A stretch of DNA of 64,000 nucleotides. Source: CAKVOD01 sp964606505 (GTDB taxonomy: Bacteria > Bacillota > Clostridia > Christensenellales > UBA1242). Location of the stretch: positions 111,751 to 175,750 of the forward strand of contig CAZSGM010000003.1 of assembly GCA_964606505.1 (NCBI GenBank), written 5' to 3'. How positions within the stretch are numbered: the first letter of the stretch is position 1; each line of letters begins with the position of its first letter. A program made the translations under genes and the position numbers. The notes under the pieces are model-generated. The model saw only the letters and a list, made by a program, of their open reading frames with translations. It was not told the origin of the DNA and ran no database searches. This document shows positions 42,095-50,602 of this stretch, piece by piece.

Positions 42095-42826
42095 TTAGTA
42101 TTCGACACTTTCAAGCGTAAGCGCCTTTGCGGGCAATGTTTCGCCTGCGCGCGCCCTGTCCAAACTTTCAATTATGTTCGGGATGTCATTTGAGTTGATT
42201 TTACGCTGCCCAACCTTTAGGATTGTTCCGCAAATTATGCGCACCATATTATGCAAAAAGCCGTTTCCGCTAACGAAAATTACGATTTCGTCGTCGTTTT
42301 TTATCATTTTGCACTCTGTAACCGTTCTAACGGTCGTCGAAAGTTGAGGATTTTCCTGACAAAACGCCTTAAAGTCGTGAGTGCCAACAAATGCCTGTGT
42401 GCAGGCTTCCATTGCGGCAAAATCTAGGTTTGGCCACACCTGTAGGTGCGTTGCGTCGCGCAAGGGGCTAGAGATTGCGGACGCGTACATTTTGTAAGAG
42501 TAGGTTTTTGTTTTGACGTCGTAGCGGGCGTGGAACTCGTCGCAAACCTGTGCTGACTTCTTAACCCTGATGTTGCTAGGCAGATACATATTTAAGGCAT
42601 ACGCGATTTTCTCGGCTGCAATGTTGGTTTCAACATCAAAGTGCGCGACCTGATTTTTCGCACTAACTCCTGCGTCGGTGCGCCCGCTCCCGTACACCAA
42701 AATATCCTTACCAAAAACAATTTTAAGCGCCCTTTCCAACTCGCCCTCAATGGTTTTTAATCCATCTTGCGCCTGCCACCCACAATACGCACGCCCATCA
42801 TACTCAATTGTTATTTTTATTCTCAT
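42095..42826 (-). CDS. truA: tRNA pseudouridine(38-40) synthase TruA
   Basis: The start is taken at MRIKITIEYDGRAYCGWQAQ (243 aa), because the -10 box lies six bases before this ATG and an ATG six codons upstream would sit inside the promoter. The catalytic Asp is in GSGRTDAGVSA, with KTYSYKMY and the C-terminal FLHNMVRIICGTIL. TruA isomerises uridines at positions 38-40 of the tRNA anticodon arm. The gene is monocistronic and appears to be translated from a leaderless mRNA. Confidence 0.93.
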   Translation of the reverse strand: MRIKITIEYDGRAYCGWQAQDGLKTIEGELERALKIVFGKDILVYGSGRTDAGVSAKNQVAHFDVETNIAAEKIAYALNMYLPSNIRVKKSAQVCDEFHARYDVKTKTYSYKMYASAISSPLRDATHLQVWPNLDFAAMEACTQAFVGTHDFKAFCQENPQLSTTVRTVTECKMIKNDDEIVIFVSGNGFLHNMVRIICGTILKVGQRKINSNDIPNIIESLDRARAGETLPAKALTLESVEY

Positions 42827-42832
42827 AAATAT

Positions 42833-42860
42833 ATTATAACACATTTTCTACAATTTTCAA
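42833..42860 (-). promoter_or_regulatory. truA promoter, apparently leaderless
   Basis: TTGAAA (42855-42860), 16 bases, TATAAT (42833-42838), then six bases to the ATG. The expected transcription start coincides with the A of ATG, and no ribosome binding site is present. Confidence 0.6.
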
Positions 42861-42968
42861 ACACTCTCCCGCAATAGTTGCTAAACTTAGGCACGATATT
42901 GCAAAAAAAGTGCCGCATTTGACACTCTTTACAAATTTATTCGCCCCGCACTTTATTATAAAAATAGA

Positions 42969-42992
42969 AAAAACCCTTTCAACAAAGGGTTT
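42969..42992 (-). terminator. Terminator of tRNA-Lys
   Basis: AAACCCTTT/AAAGGGTTT hairpin with loop GTTG and a T-run on the minus strand, three bases after the tRNA. Confidence 0.88.
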
Positions 42993-42995
42993 ACG

Positions 42996-43071
42996 TGGTG
43001 GACCTTCAGGGACTCGAACCCTGGACCCACTGATTAAGAGTCAGTTGCTCTACCAACTGAGCTAAAGATCC
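42996..43071 (-). tRNA. tRNA-Lys (anticodon CTT)
   Basis: A 76-nt cloverleaf: acceptor GGATCTT/AAGGTCC (one T-G pair), D-arm AGCTCAGTTGGTAGAGC, anticodon stem ACTGA/TCAGT with loop CTCTTAA giving CTT, T-arm GGTTCGAGTCC and encoded CCA. Confidence 0.95.
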
Positions 43072-43323
43072 AAGTGTTAATGGTTGATAAAAGCTTCGGC
43101 TCAAACAAGTTCGCCGCACACTTCCCCAACGACTCTATTATTTTAACACTTTTTGAAAGCAATGTCAATTGTTTTTTGAAAAAAATATTGAATATTCTCA
43201 CAATTATTGATAAAAACGACAACTTTTCTTAAAAAAATTACTTTTTAGGGTTATTTTTTATTGTTTTAGTCATTTTTTTAGTGCTTTTCTAAATTTATCG
43301 TTTAAAATCCGCTCAATCAATTG

Positions 43324-44112
43324 TCAGTCGTTTAAGATTGCGTTTGCATAAATCTTTTGCTCGCTTTTGTTTTCATAAACGAGGATGTTTCCGACAAAGT
43401 CCTCTCCGACGCCGTCGTCATTAAATATTGTGCAGCTGCCTGCAAACAGTTTTTCGGCGAGTTTATCGGTCGGCGACTTGATTGTTATTCTAAACTTGCA
43501 GTAAGAATTGATGATAATTTCGTCTTTCACGGTATCCATATAGACGCTTTTTACCCACTGGTTTGCCTGTTTTTCACTGTAGCCACAACGCCAAAACGCG
43601 TCCTGCAATTTTGCCAAAACGTTAATTTGATTATCAAAATTTACAAAGTCCCCGAACGTGTACGAGTCGAGTTTTTGAGCGACCATACACTTTGTAACCG
43701 TCCCTACGCTTGCCTCGTCGTTGACGACTCGCAAAACTTTCATTTGCCCGTCAACGATGTAGTACTTTTCGCTGCCCGAGTTGTAGAGCGCCAAAAAGTC
43801 TTGTCTTTCAACGACGCTGACGACGAGTTTGTTTGGAAAGCGCGTTTCGATATTCAACACGCGCAGGCGAGGGTAACTCTCCTCAATATTTTTGATGTGC
43901 TGCTGTTTACTAACCAAGAAAACACTCTTCCCTAGTTTAAACTTTCCGCTTTCAATAATGGCTTCACTGTCTTTGGAAGAATAGGTTGTTGGAATTTCAG
44001 CAAATGATAACTCAACTTTTGAAAGAGAAAAAATTGTACTTGATAACACGACAACAAGTATAATAAGCACAAACAAAGAAAGCATAACTGCCAAACTTTT
44101 CTTCCTCATCAT
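43324..44112 (-). CDS. ftsQ: Cell-division protein FtsQ/DivIB-like
   Basis: A 262-residue protein with one N-terminal membrane helix (residues about 8-30), then a POTRA-type domain (KFKLGKSVFLVSKQQHIKNI, ESYPRLRVLNIETRFPNKLVVSV, VERQDFLALY) and a beta domain with GSEKYYIVDGQMKVL. FtsQ/DivIB organises the FtsL/FtsB(DivIC) complex of the divisome. It follows murA on the same strand, as in many Firmicutes division/cell-wall clusters. Family fit is good, although sequence conservation is low in this protein. Confidence 0.85.
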   Translation of the reverse strand: MMRKKSLAVMLSLFVLIILVVVLSSTIFSLSKVELSFAEIPTTYSSKDSEAIIESGKFKLGKSVFLVSKQQHIKNIEESYPRLRVLNIETRFPNKLVVSVVERQDFLALYNSGSEKYYIVDGQMKVLRVVNDEASVGTVTKCMVAQKLDSYTFGDFVNFDNQINVLAKLQDAFWRCGYSEKQANQWVKSVYMDTVKDEIIINSYCKFRITIKSPTDKLAEKLFAGSCTIFNDDGVGEDFVGNILVYENKSEQKIYANAILND

Positions 44113-44318
44113 TTCTCCTCACTCATTTTACCAATCAATTTTGCTTTAGCAATCAAGGTTGTGGCAATAAAACGATTGACAATTTCGACAATTCTAGTTT
44201 AACAAAATATTGACAATAAAGTCAATAAAAAAAGCAGTTTTTAGATAAAATTTTTTATCTTTTCTTGTAGGTTTGTGCAAACTTAAACAAATTTTTGATA
44301 AATTAAGCAAAATGGCGT

Positions 44319-45575
44319 TTAATTTTCGACTAATTTAACATCCGCACCTAGCGCGCAAAGTTTTTCGTCAAGCCTGTCGTAGCCGCGCAAGATATGCTCG
44401 ACGCAATTAACTGTTGTGTACCCTTTTGCAGCCAAGCCCGCGAGCACCAAACTTGCCCCTGCGCGCAGGTCGCTCGTTCTGACCTCGGCGCCGTACAGGT
44501 TTGGCACGCCGCTCACAAACGCGGTTTGGTTTTTAACGATTATTTTCGCGCCCATTTTTATTAGTTCGGGCACGTGCTTGAAGCGGGTTTCGTAAAGATT
44601 TTCAACAATTATGCTGTTACCTGAACTTATGCACTCAAGTGCCATAAACTGCGGTTGCAGGTCGGTCGGAAACAGCGGGTACGGCATTGTCTCGATTTTG
44701 GGAATACATTTGGGGCGGTTTTCTGACTTGATGGTTATGCTGTCGTTTTGCGGTTCAACCTCGCAGCCGACGCGCGAAAGCAGGTCTAGCAAGTACTGAT
44801 TGTGTTCATAAGCACAGTTGTGAAGCGTAATTTTGCCGCCGCACATTGCTGCCGCAATCATAAATGTTCCTGCGACAATGCGGTCGCCGATTGGAACAAA
44901 CTCGACTGCGTGCAGTTTTTTGACGCCGCTTACGACGATTGTTGACGTGCCTGCCCCGCTTACTTTTGCGCCCATTTTGTTGAGGCAGTCTTGCAAATCG
45001 ACGATTTCAGGCTCTTTTGCGCTGTTAAAAATTCGCGTAACGCCCTTAGTTAGCACACTTGCAAGTAGCAAGTTGACGGTTGCGCCGACCGACGGAAAAT
45101 CAAGAAAAACATCTGCTCCGCGCATATTTGAGCCGTCGCAGTAGATGTTTCCGTGCTGCTCAACAATTTTGACGTTGAGTTCCCGCAAGCCCCTTAAGTG
45201 AAAATCTACTGGACGCAGGCCAATATCACACCCCCCTGGGTAGCAGAGCTTTGCCTTTTTGAAGCGTCCCAGCAACGCGCCGAGAGCATAAATTGAGGAG
45301 CGCAGAGGAGCGGTTAGTTCAAGCCCGACTTCGCAAGTGTTTGCGGGCGCGCCGTCGAGGGTCAGTGTTTCGCCAGCGGTTGTTGTTTTTAAACCGATGT
45401 GACGCAGGATTTTCAGCATATTGGTTATGTCTAAAAAGTTGGGGACATTATGTATTGTTGTTGTTTCTTCGCTCAAAATCGCGCTTGCAAGCAGCGGCAG
45501 GATACCGTTTTTAGACGACTCGATGTAAACGTCGCCCTGTAGGCGGTTGCCGCCGTTAATTATGTATTGTTTCAT
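44319..45575 (-). CDS. murA: UDP-N-acetylglucosamine 1-carboxyvinyltransferase MurA
   Basis: A 418-residue EPSP-synthase-fold enzyme that adds enolpyruvate to UDP-GlcNAc, the first committed step of peptidoglycan synthesis. The catalytic Cys is in YPGGCDIGLRPVDFHL (the fosfomycin target). The N-terminal GGNRLQGDVYIESSKNGILP and LTAPLRSSIYALGALL are typical. The ATG follows GAGGGAGAA. It lies between ftsW and ftsQ in a leftward cell-wall cluster. Confidence 0.95.
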   Translation of the reverse strand: MKQYIINGGNRLQGDVYIESSKNGILPLLASAILSEETTTIHNVPNFLDITNMLKILRHIGLKTTTAGETLTLDGAPANTCEVGLELTAPLRSSIYALGALLGRFKKAKLCYPGGCDIGLRPVDFHLRGLRELNVKIVEQHGNIYCDGSNMRGADVFLDFPSVGATVNLLLASVLTKGVTRIFNSAKEPEIVDLQDCLNKMGAKVSGAGTSTIVVSGVKKLHAVEFVPIGDRIVAGTFMIAAAMCGGKITLHNCAYEHNQYLLDLLSRVGCEVEPQNDSITIKSENRPKCIPKIETMPYPLFPTDLQPQFMALECISSGNSIIVENLYETRFKHVPELIKMGAKIIVKNQTAFVSGVPNLYGAEVRTSDLRAGASLVLAGLAAKGYTTVNCVEHILRGYDRLDEKLCALGADVKLVEN

Positions 45576-45619
45576 TTCTCCCTCTCTATTGTAACTATTT
45601 CATACTATGCAGTTTTTTT

Positions 45620-46789
45620 TTATTTGGGAACAACAAGCCCACGTTCGCGCGCGAGCCGACTTTGCTTGTCGATATTTAGCAAAATACCTATGCTTGCCAA
45701 AAAGACAACTATGGATGTTCCGCCCGCACTAATGAATGGGAGCGGCAAGCCTGTCGGCGGGATACTCCCTGTTACGACGGCGATATTCAAGATAACTTGC
45801 ACAGCGATTACAAATGTTATACCGCCCGCGAGCATACTGCCGAAGCGGTTAGTTGCGTTTTTTGCGACTTTAAAACCATAATAAATAAAAACAAGGAAAA
45901 CAACTATTATTGCGAGGCAACCGAACAGCCCCAATTCCTCGCCGATAATCGAAAATATGAAGTCGCTTTCTGAAAACGGCAAAAACAGGTATTTTTGACG
46001 ACTGTTGAACAGTCCGACGCCAAACCAACCGCCCGAGCCGAGTGAATAGAGACTTTGGACGAGTTGAAACCCTTCGTCTTGCGCGCTAGACCACGGGTCA
46101 AGAAATGCGAGCAGCCGTTTGAGGCGGTACGGTTCGGCTATTATCAATAGTGGCAGTGCGCAAAGGATTGGAACGCCGAGCATAAGCAAGTGTTTAAGGC
46201 GCGCACCACCTATGAAGAGCATAAAAATCATTAATGCGCCGACGCAGATTGTTATTGACATATTGGGTTCAAGCATAATTAGGACGCACATTGCGCCACC
46301 TGCGCCGAGGATTGGCAAAATTGACTTAAATTTGTGCATTTTGTCGTGTTTTTTCGCAATATAGTATGCGCAAAATACGACAAGCCCGAATTTTGCGAAC
46401 TCGCTCGGCTGAATTGTGAATGAGCCAATGCCTATCCAGCGCGTTGCGCCGTAGTTACTGCGCGACAACCCCGGCATAAACACGAGCGCAAGTAGCACAA
46501 GGCTAATTACCAAGGCGACAATCCCAAAACGATTGAGTGTGTTATAGTCGATTTTGTAGAGCAAAAAACAGCAGGCGAGTCCTATCAAGACGCCGTAAAG
46601 TTGTTTTCTTGCAAAGAAAAACGCGTCGCCATAGGTTAGTTCGGCAGAATAACAACTCGCGGAATAAATCATAACTACGCCAAAAAAGGACAAAAACAAC
46701 ACGCTGAGCAGTATGGGCATATTAACAAAGCGCAAGCCATTCTTGCGCTCATTTTTGCGTGAATACGAGATTTTTTTGACAACTTCCAT
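45620..46789 (-). CDS. ftsW: SEDS peptidoglycan polymerase FtsW
   Basis: A 389-residue protein with about ten membrane helices. SEDS motifs include GATRWIGIGSFTIQPSEFAK, FSESDFIFSIIGEELGLFG and GLPLPFISAGGTSI. FtsW polymerises lipid II at the septum with its partner penicillin-binding protein. Placement between murD and murA supports FtsW over RodA or SpoVE, though these paralogues are hard to separate by sequence alone. Start ATG follows CGAGGTAAGTT. Confidence 0.92.
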   Translation of the reverse strand: MEVVKKISYSRKNERKNGLRFVNMPILLSVLFLSFFGVVMIYSASCYSAELTYGDAFFFARKQLYGVLIGLACCFLLYKIDYNTLNRFGIVALVISLVLLALVFMPGLSRSNYGATRWIGIGSFTIQPSEFAKFGLVVFCAYYIAKKHDKMHKFKSILPILGAGGAMCVLIMLEPNMSITICVGALMIFMLFIGGARLKHLLMLGVPILCALPLLIIAEPYRLKRLLAFLDPWSSAQDEGFQLVQSLYSLGSGGWFGVGLFNSRQKYLFLPFSESDFIFSIIGEELGLFGCLAIIVVFLVFIYYGFKVAKNATNRFGSMLAGGITFVIAVQVILNIAVVTGSIPPTGLPLPFISAGGTSIVVFLASIGILLNIDKQSRLARERGLVVPK

Positions 46790-46806
46790 AACTTACCTCG
46801 TTAGTA

Positions 46807-48495
46807 TTAATCTTTGTCCAATGCGTTCACAACGGCTTTAAAATAGTCGCCACGCTGCTCAAAGTTTTCAAATGTGTCAAAACTTGCGCACGCGGGGCTA
46901 AGCAAAACAACCTCTTCGCCCTGCGCCTTAAGTGCGGCAAACTTTATCGCGCTGGTCAAGTTGTTACACTTAAAAACTTCAAACGCGGAGCATTTTTTTA
47001 GCGCTTTAAACAACCTTTTCTGCGCCCTGCCAAACAGGTAAACCGATTTGATGTTTTGCGGTAAAAGCGCGTTTAACTGCTTAAAGTTTTCGCCCTTGTC
47101 GCTCCCGCCGAGCAACAGGTGGACGGGCTTTTTGAATGTTTTGCAGGCGGCAACACAGCTAGCGATGTTGGTTGATTTACTATCATTAAAATAGTCTACG
47201 CCTTTATATTTTCTAACAAACTCAATGCGGTGCGGCGGCAAGTGAAAGTTGCGCAGGGTTTCGGCGACGTTTTCCACGCTTACACCTGCCAAGATGGCGA
47301 CGCAGGTTGCGCAGAGCATATTTTGCAGGTTATGCGAGCCGAAAAATTGCAGGTTTTCGAGTTTTTCGATTGTGTATGTTATGACGCCGTCGCTAAACAT
47401 AATTGTTTCGTCTTGGATAAATACGCCCTTGCAAGGTTTTGTGAGGCTGTAATAGTAGAGTTGCGCTTTTACAGATTTTGTGAGTTCATAGCATGCGTTA
47501 TCGTCAAAATTAACAACTGCAAAATCTGACTCGTTCATATTGCGGAAAATTTGCAACTTCGCGTTATAATAGTCGTCCAAATCTTTGTGAAAATCCAAGT
47601 GGTCGGGCGCCAAATTTAGCAGGCACGCGATGTGTGGGTGAAACGACTTGGTTTGCGCGAGTTGGAACGACGAGCACTCCAAAACAACCTTATCTTTGGC
47701 GGCGATTGAGAGCGCTCGCTCGGAAAAGGACTTGCCGATGTTGCCGAGTAGGTGCGAATTGTACGATGTAGAAAACATTCCATTTATTAGCGTTGCGGTC
47801 GTGGTTTTGCCGTTAGTCCCAGTTACTGCGGTAATACTGCCTTTACAAAATCGGTAACCAAGCTCTAGTTCGCCGATGCAGTCGATATTGTTTTCGGTTA
47901 TGGCTTTGCGTATCTTTGCTTCAAGGCGCGTGGTTGGGCTCAAAACGATTAAGTCCATATCAATTACAAGTTTCGGGGTTATCTTCTTGACGAGTGCAAC
48001 ATCGGGGGCGACTTGCGGGAGTTGAGGCAGGTTGTCAGCACACAAGAAAATGTTAGCACCCAACTGTTTTAGCGCGTGGAACGCCCCCTGCCCGCTTACT
48101 CCGAAACCTAGGATGAGGACGTTTTTGTTGCGTAGGTTGATAGTTTCGGCACGTGGCGGGATTTCAGTATCGGTGGGAGTGTTTGGCAGGCGTAGCAACT
48201 TGTCAGGCACAAGATCATCGCTGTTTTGGGGCGCAGAATGGGGTTCGTTTGTAACGCTAGTGGGTGGCGCGGGGTGGCGCGCCTCTGCCACGATTTGTTG
48301 CGTGTGGCAAAGTGGTTCGGCGATGCTTTGGTCAATGTTTCGAAAGTCGCCGTCGGGCTGGATTTTACAACCTTTACCGCCGTCGGTTGTGAGTATGCAA
48401 GCGTTTACGCCGTCGGGCTGAGACTTAGGCAACTTGTCGCTCGCTATTGAGTTGACGCTCATTTTTTCGTTAGGGGTAAATTTTCCATTATACAT
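46807..48495 (-). CDS. murD: UDP-MurNAc-L-Ala:D-Glu ligase MurD, N-terminally extended
   Basis: The start is MYNGKFTPNEKMSV after AAGAGGTTGTTT. Residues 1-120 form a low-complexity Pro/Ser/Asp-rich extension absent from ordinary MurD. The normal enzyme begins at NLRNKNVLILGFGVSGQGAF. Mur ligase motifs are ITAVTGTNGKTTTATLINGM (ATP loop), KVVLECSSFQLAQT, LNLAPDHLDFH, and YFNDSKSTNIASC for the C-terminal domain. It adds D-Glu to UDP-MurNAc-L-Ala. It is the first gene of the murD-ftsW-murA-ftsQ run. Confidence 0.93.
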   Translation of the reverse strand: MYNGKFTPNEKMSVNSIASDKLPKSQPDGVNACILTTDGGKGCKIQPDGDFRNIDQSIAEPLCHTQQIVAEARHPAPPTSVTNEPHSAPQNSDDLVPDKLLRLPNTPTDTEIPPRAETINLRNKNVLILGFGVSGQGAFHALKQLGANIFLCADNLPQLPQVAPDVALVKKITPKLVIDMDLIVLSPTTRLEAKIRKAITENNIDCIGELELGYRFCKGSITAVTGTNGKTTTATLINGMFSTSYNSHLLGNIGKSFSERALSIAAKDKVVLECSSFQLAQTKSFHPHIACLLNLAPDHLDFHKDLDDYYNAKLQIFRNMNESDFAVVNFDDNACYELTKSVKAQLYYYSLTKPCKGVFIQDETIMFSDGVITYTIEKLENLQFFGSHNLQNMLCATCVAILAGVSVENVAETLRNFHLPPHRIEFVRKYKGVDYFNDSKSTNIASCVAACKTFKKPVHLLLGGSDKGENFKQLNALLPQNIKSVYLFGRAQKRLFKALKKCSAFEVFKCNNLTSAIKFAALKAQGEEVVLLSPACASFDTFENFEQRGDYFKAVVNALDKD

Positions 48496-48581
48496 AAACA
48501 ACCTCTTAATCATTTATATATACGCACGTTTTTAGCATTTTAGTACTCAAAAAACTTCAGTCTGCTCGACTAATGGAAAAC

Positions 48582-48606
48582 AAAAAAAACGATAGTTTCC
48601 TATCGC
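48582..48606 (-). terminator. Terminator of the iscS-iscU-like operon
   Basis: CGATAG-TTTC-CTATCG stem with an eight-T tail on the minus strand, about 55 bases after the iscU-like gene and before murD. Confidence 0.85.
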
Positions 48607-48657
48607 TTTCAAATTATGTAAATCTTTTTTACTTAATAAAAATAAGTATCCGCCTTA

Positions 48658-49293
48658 TTATTTATTAATCCCAAAGTACTTTGACAAGATTGCAGAGCCG
48701 CTTAAATGTTCCTTAGCGTTATCTTCGCTTTCGACCTCTTCGTCGTCCTTAATGTCGTCCTTAGCAAAATCCTCGTCGGTTGTTTCATCGTAATCATAGT
48801 CATCATAATAACCTGACTCTTGTATTTGCTCGTTAGTCTCTTGCTCATTATCGAGTTTTTCAAAGTAAGCCTTGATTTCTTCGTTACTCATACCCTGCTC
48901 ACGCAATTTTTGTTTTTCGTGTCTACGTTTTTTCTTGTAGTAATCATTAATTGCGTCGCTGATAGCATTAATTGCCAAAACGGGAGCATAGAGTCTATCC
49001 TTTGCGATGTCTATGAGTTTATCCATAATTTGCGCTTCGTGAAGTTCCTCAGCTTCTCTCAATGAAAGCCCCTCAACGATTTCACACGCTGCATCCGCTG
49101 TTGCGATAATTACGGCACCGCCGAATGCCTTAAATTTTGCGTCGGTAATAACTTCATTCTCGTCAATTTTCAATGAAATTTTGATAATTTCGTTTGTCGT
49201 AACACTTTGCGCTGTTCCAATGCCACTTGCACCCTTTACTGCTCCAGCAAATTTAGGTTTTACAAATCTGTTCATTATTTCGTTATTGTACAT
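48658..49293 (-). CDS. IscU/NifU-like protein lacking cluster-ligand cysteines
   Basis: Residues 1-125 align with IscU scaffolds by eye (MYNNEIMNRFVKPKFAGAVK, KISLKIDENEVITDAKFKAF, SLREAEELHEAQIMDKLIDI). The three ligand Cys positions are changed: the usual NPxCGD region reads GTAQSVTT, FGCGAAIA reads FGGAVIIA, and the VHCS region reads LYAPVL. A charged coiled coil (about 128-165) and an acidic tail (YDDYDYDETTDEDFAKDD) follow. It overlaps the end of iscS by 11 bases. It cannot hold a [2Fe-2S] cluster in the canonical way, so it may regulate or deliver rather than scaffold. Confidence 0.75.
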   Translation of the reverse strand: MYNNEIMNRFVKPKFAGAVKGASGIGTAQSVTTNEIIKISLKIDENEVITDAKFKAFGGAVIIATADAACEIVEGLSLREAEELHEAQIMDKLIDIAKDRLYAPVLAINAISDAINDYYKKKRRHEKQKLREQGMSNEEIKAYFEKLDNEQETNEQIQESGYYDDYDYDETTDEDFAKDDIKDDEEVESEDNAKEHLSGSAILSKYFGINK

Positions 49294-50473
49294 CGTTAAA
49301 CTCTCCTATGCTAGATTTTGTCAAAGGTGAAATTGAGCGCAACTTCTTAACAATGGTTGCGATTTTATCAACGACATAGTCAATTTCATCTTTAGTGATA
49401 TTTTTAGAAATGGTTATTCTAACTGTTCCGCTCGCAAGTTCTGGACTTAATTTAATTGCTTTAAGCACGTGAGATGGTTCAGGTGAGCCAACGCTGCAAG
49501 CCGAACCAACGGAGATTGCGATGCCTTCCATATCAAGCATCATCATTAGCGCTTCGCCGTCAATCATACCAAACGAAAGGTTAATGCTGTTTGGCAGTCT
49601 TTGGAACTTGTGCCCGTTTAACTTAACATAAGGGATTTCCTGCATAACCTTATCAACGAAGTAATCGCGCATTTTTTTGAGTTTTTGCCCGTTAACAATA
49701 ATGTCTCGGCAAGTAATTTCGCACGCCTTGCCAAGCCCTACTGCGCCTGCAACATTTACAGTCCCGCCGCGCATATTTCTTTCTTGGTGTCCGCCGTGAA
49801 TAAACGGTGCGATTTCAACGCCGTTTTTAATGTAAAGCGCGCCAATACCCTTTGGTCCATTGATTTTATGCCCTGACAATGTCAGCATATCAATGCCCAT
49901 TTCGTTGACGTTAATGTTTACCGCACCAATTGCTTGGGTTGCGTCAGTGTGGAAAAGCACGCCGCGCTCTTTGACTGTTTGCGCGATTGCTTTAATGTTT
50001 TGGATTGTCCCAATTTCGTTATTTGCGCTCATAATTGAAACAAGCAAGGTGTCGCTGTCGAGGTTGTGCAAAAGTTCAGCAATACTAACTAATCCGTCGG
50101 CGTCAACTGGTAAATAGGTAATCTTGAAACCTCTTGACTCAAGGTATCTGCACGTATCCAAAATTGATGGGTGCTCAATTTGGGATGTGATAATGTGGCG
50201 TTTGCCTGTCGCCAAAAACTTTTCAGCAATCCCGATAAGTGCCCAGTTGTTGGATTCGGTTGCGCCGCTAGTAAAATAAATTTCGTCCGCGTTTGCGCCA
50301 ATTGCTTTTGCAATCCTTTCGCGCGCGAGGTCGAGGGCAGAATTTGCGTCGCGCCCGAATGAGTGCAGCGAGTGTGCGTTGCCATATTCAACAGTAAAAT
50401 AAGGCATCATCTCGTTGAGCACTTCGTTTGAAACGAACGTAGAAGCGGCATTATCTAAATAAATTTTGTTCAT
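49283..50473 (-). CDS. iscS: Cysteine desulfurase IscS/NifS
   Basis: The start is MNKIYLDNAASTFVSNEVLN after TAGGAGAGATAAA (396 aa). The PLP Lys is in TLSGHKINGPKG, with TSGATESNNWAL, HTDATQAIG and the active Cys in SVGSACSVGSPEPSHVL. It releases sulfur from cysteine as a persulfide for Fe-S clusters and tRNA thiolation. The adjacent IscU-like gene is translationally coupled. Length and motifs are normal, so the enzyme itself appears intact. Confidence 0.94.
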   Translation of the reverse strand: MNKIYLDNAASTFVSNEVLNEMMPYFTVEYGNAHSLHSFGRDANSALDLARERIAKAIGANADEIYFTSGATESNNWALIGIAEKFLATGKRHIITSQIEHPSILDTCRYLESRGFKITYLPVDADGLVSIAELLHNLDSDTLLVSIMSANNEIGTIQNIKAIAQTVKERGVLFHTDATQAIGAVNINVNEMGIDMLTLSGHKINGPKGIGALYIKNGVEIAPFIHGGHQERNMRGGTVNVAGAVGLGKACEITCRDIIVNGQKLKKMRDYFVDKVMQEIPYVKLNGHKFQRLPNSINLSFGMIDGEALMMMLDMEGIAISVGSACSVGSPEPSHVLKAIKLSPELASGTVRITISKNITKDEIDYVVDKIATIVKKLRSISPLTKSSIGEFNDVQ

Positions 50474-50602
50474 TTTATCTCTCCTAATCAATTATAGATT
50501 TTATCACAAATGTGTCATTTTGTCAATATTGATAGCGCATAACAATTGGTTTTGCTGTAAATTTTACTGCGCACATTATATTTTGTGGATAAAACACTCA
50601 TT

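Noticed and set aside
45293..45514. Rightward frame opposite murA
   Set aside because: Antisense of the conserved MurA reading frame, Arg/Leu-rich, with no ribosome binding site.
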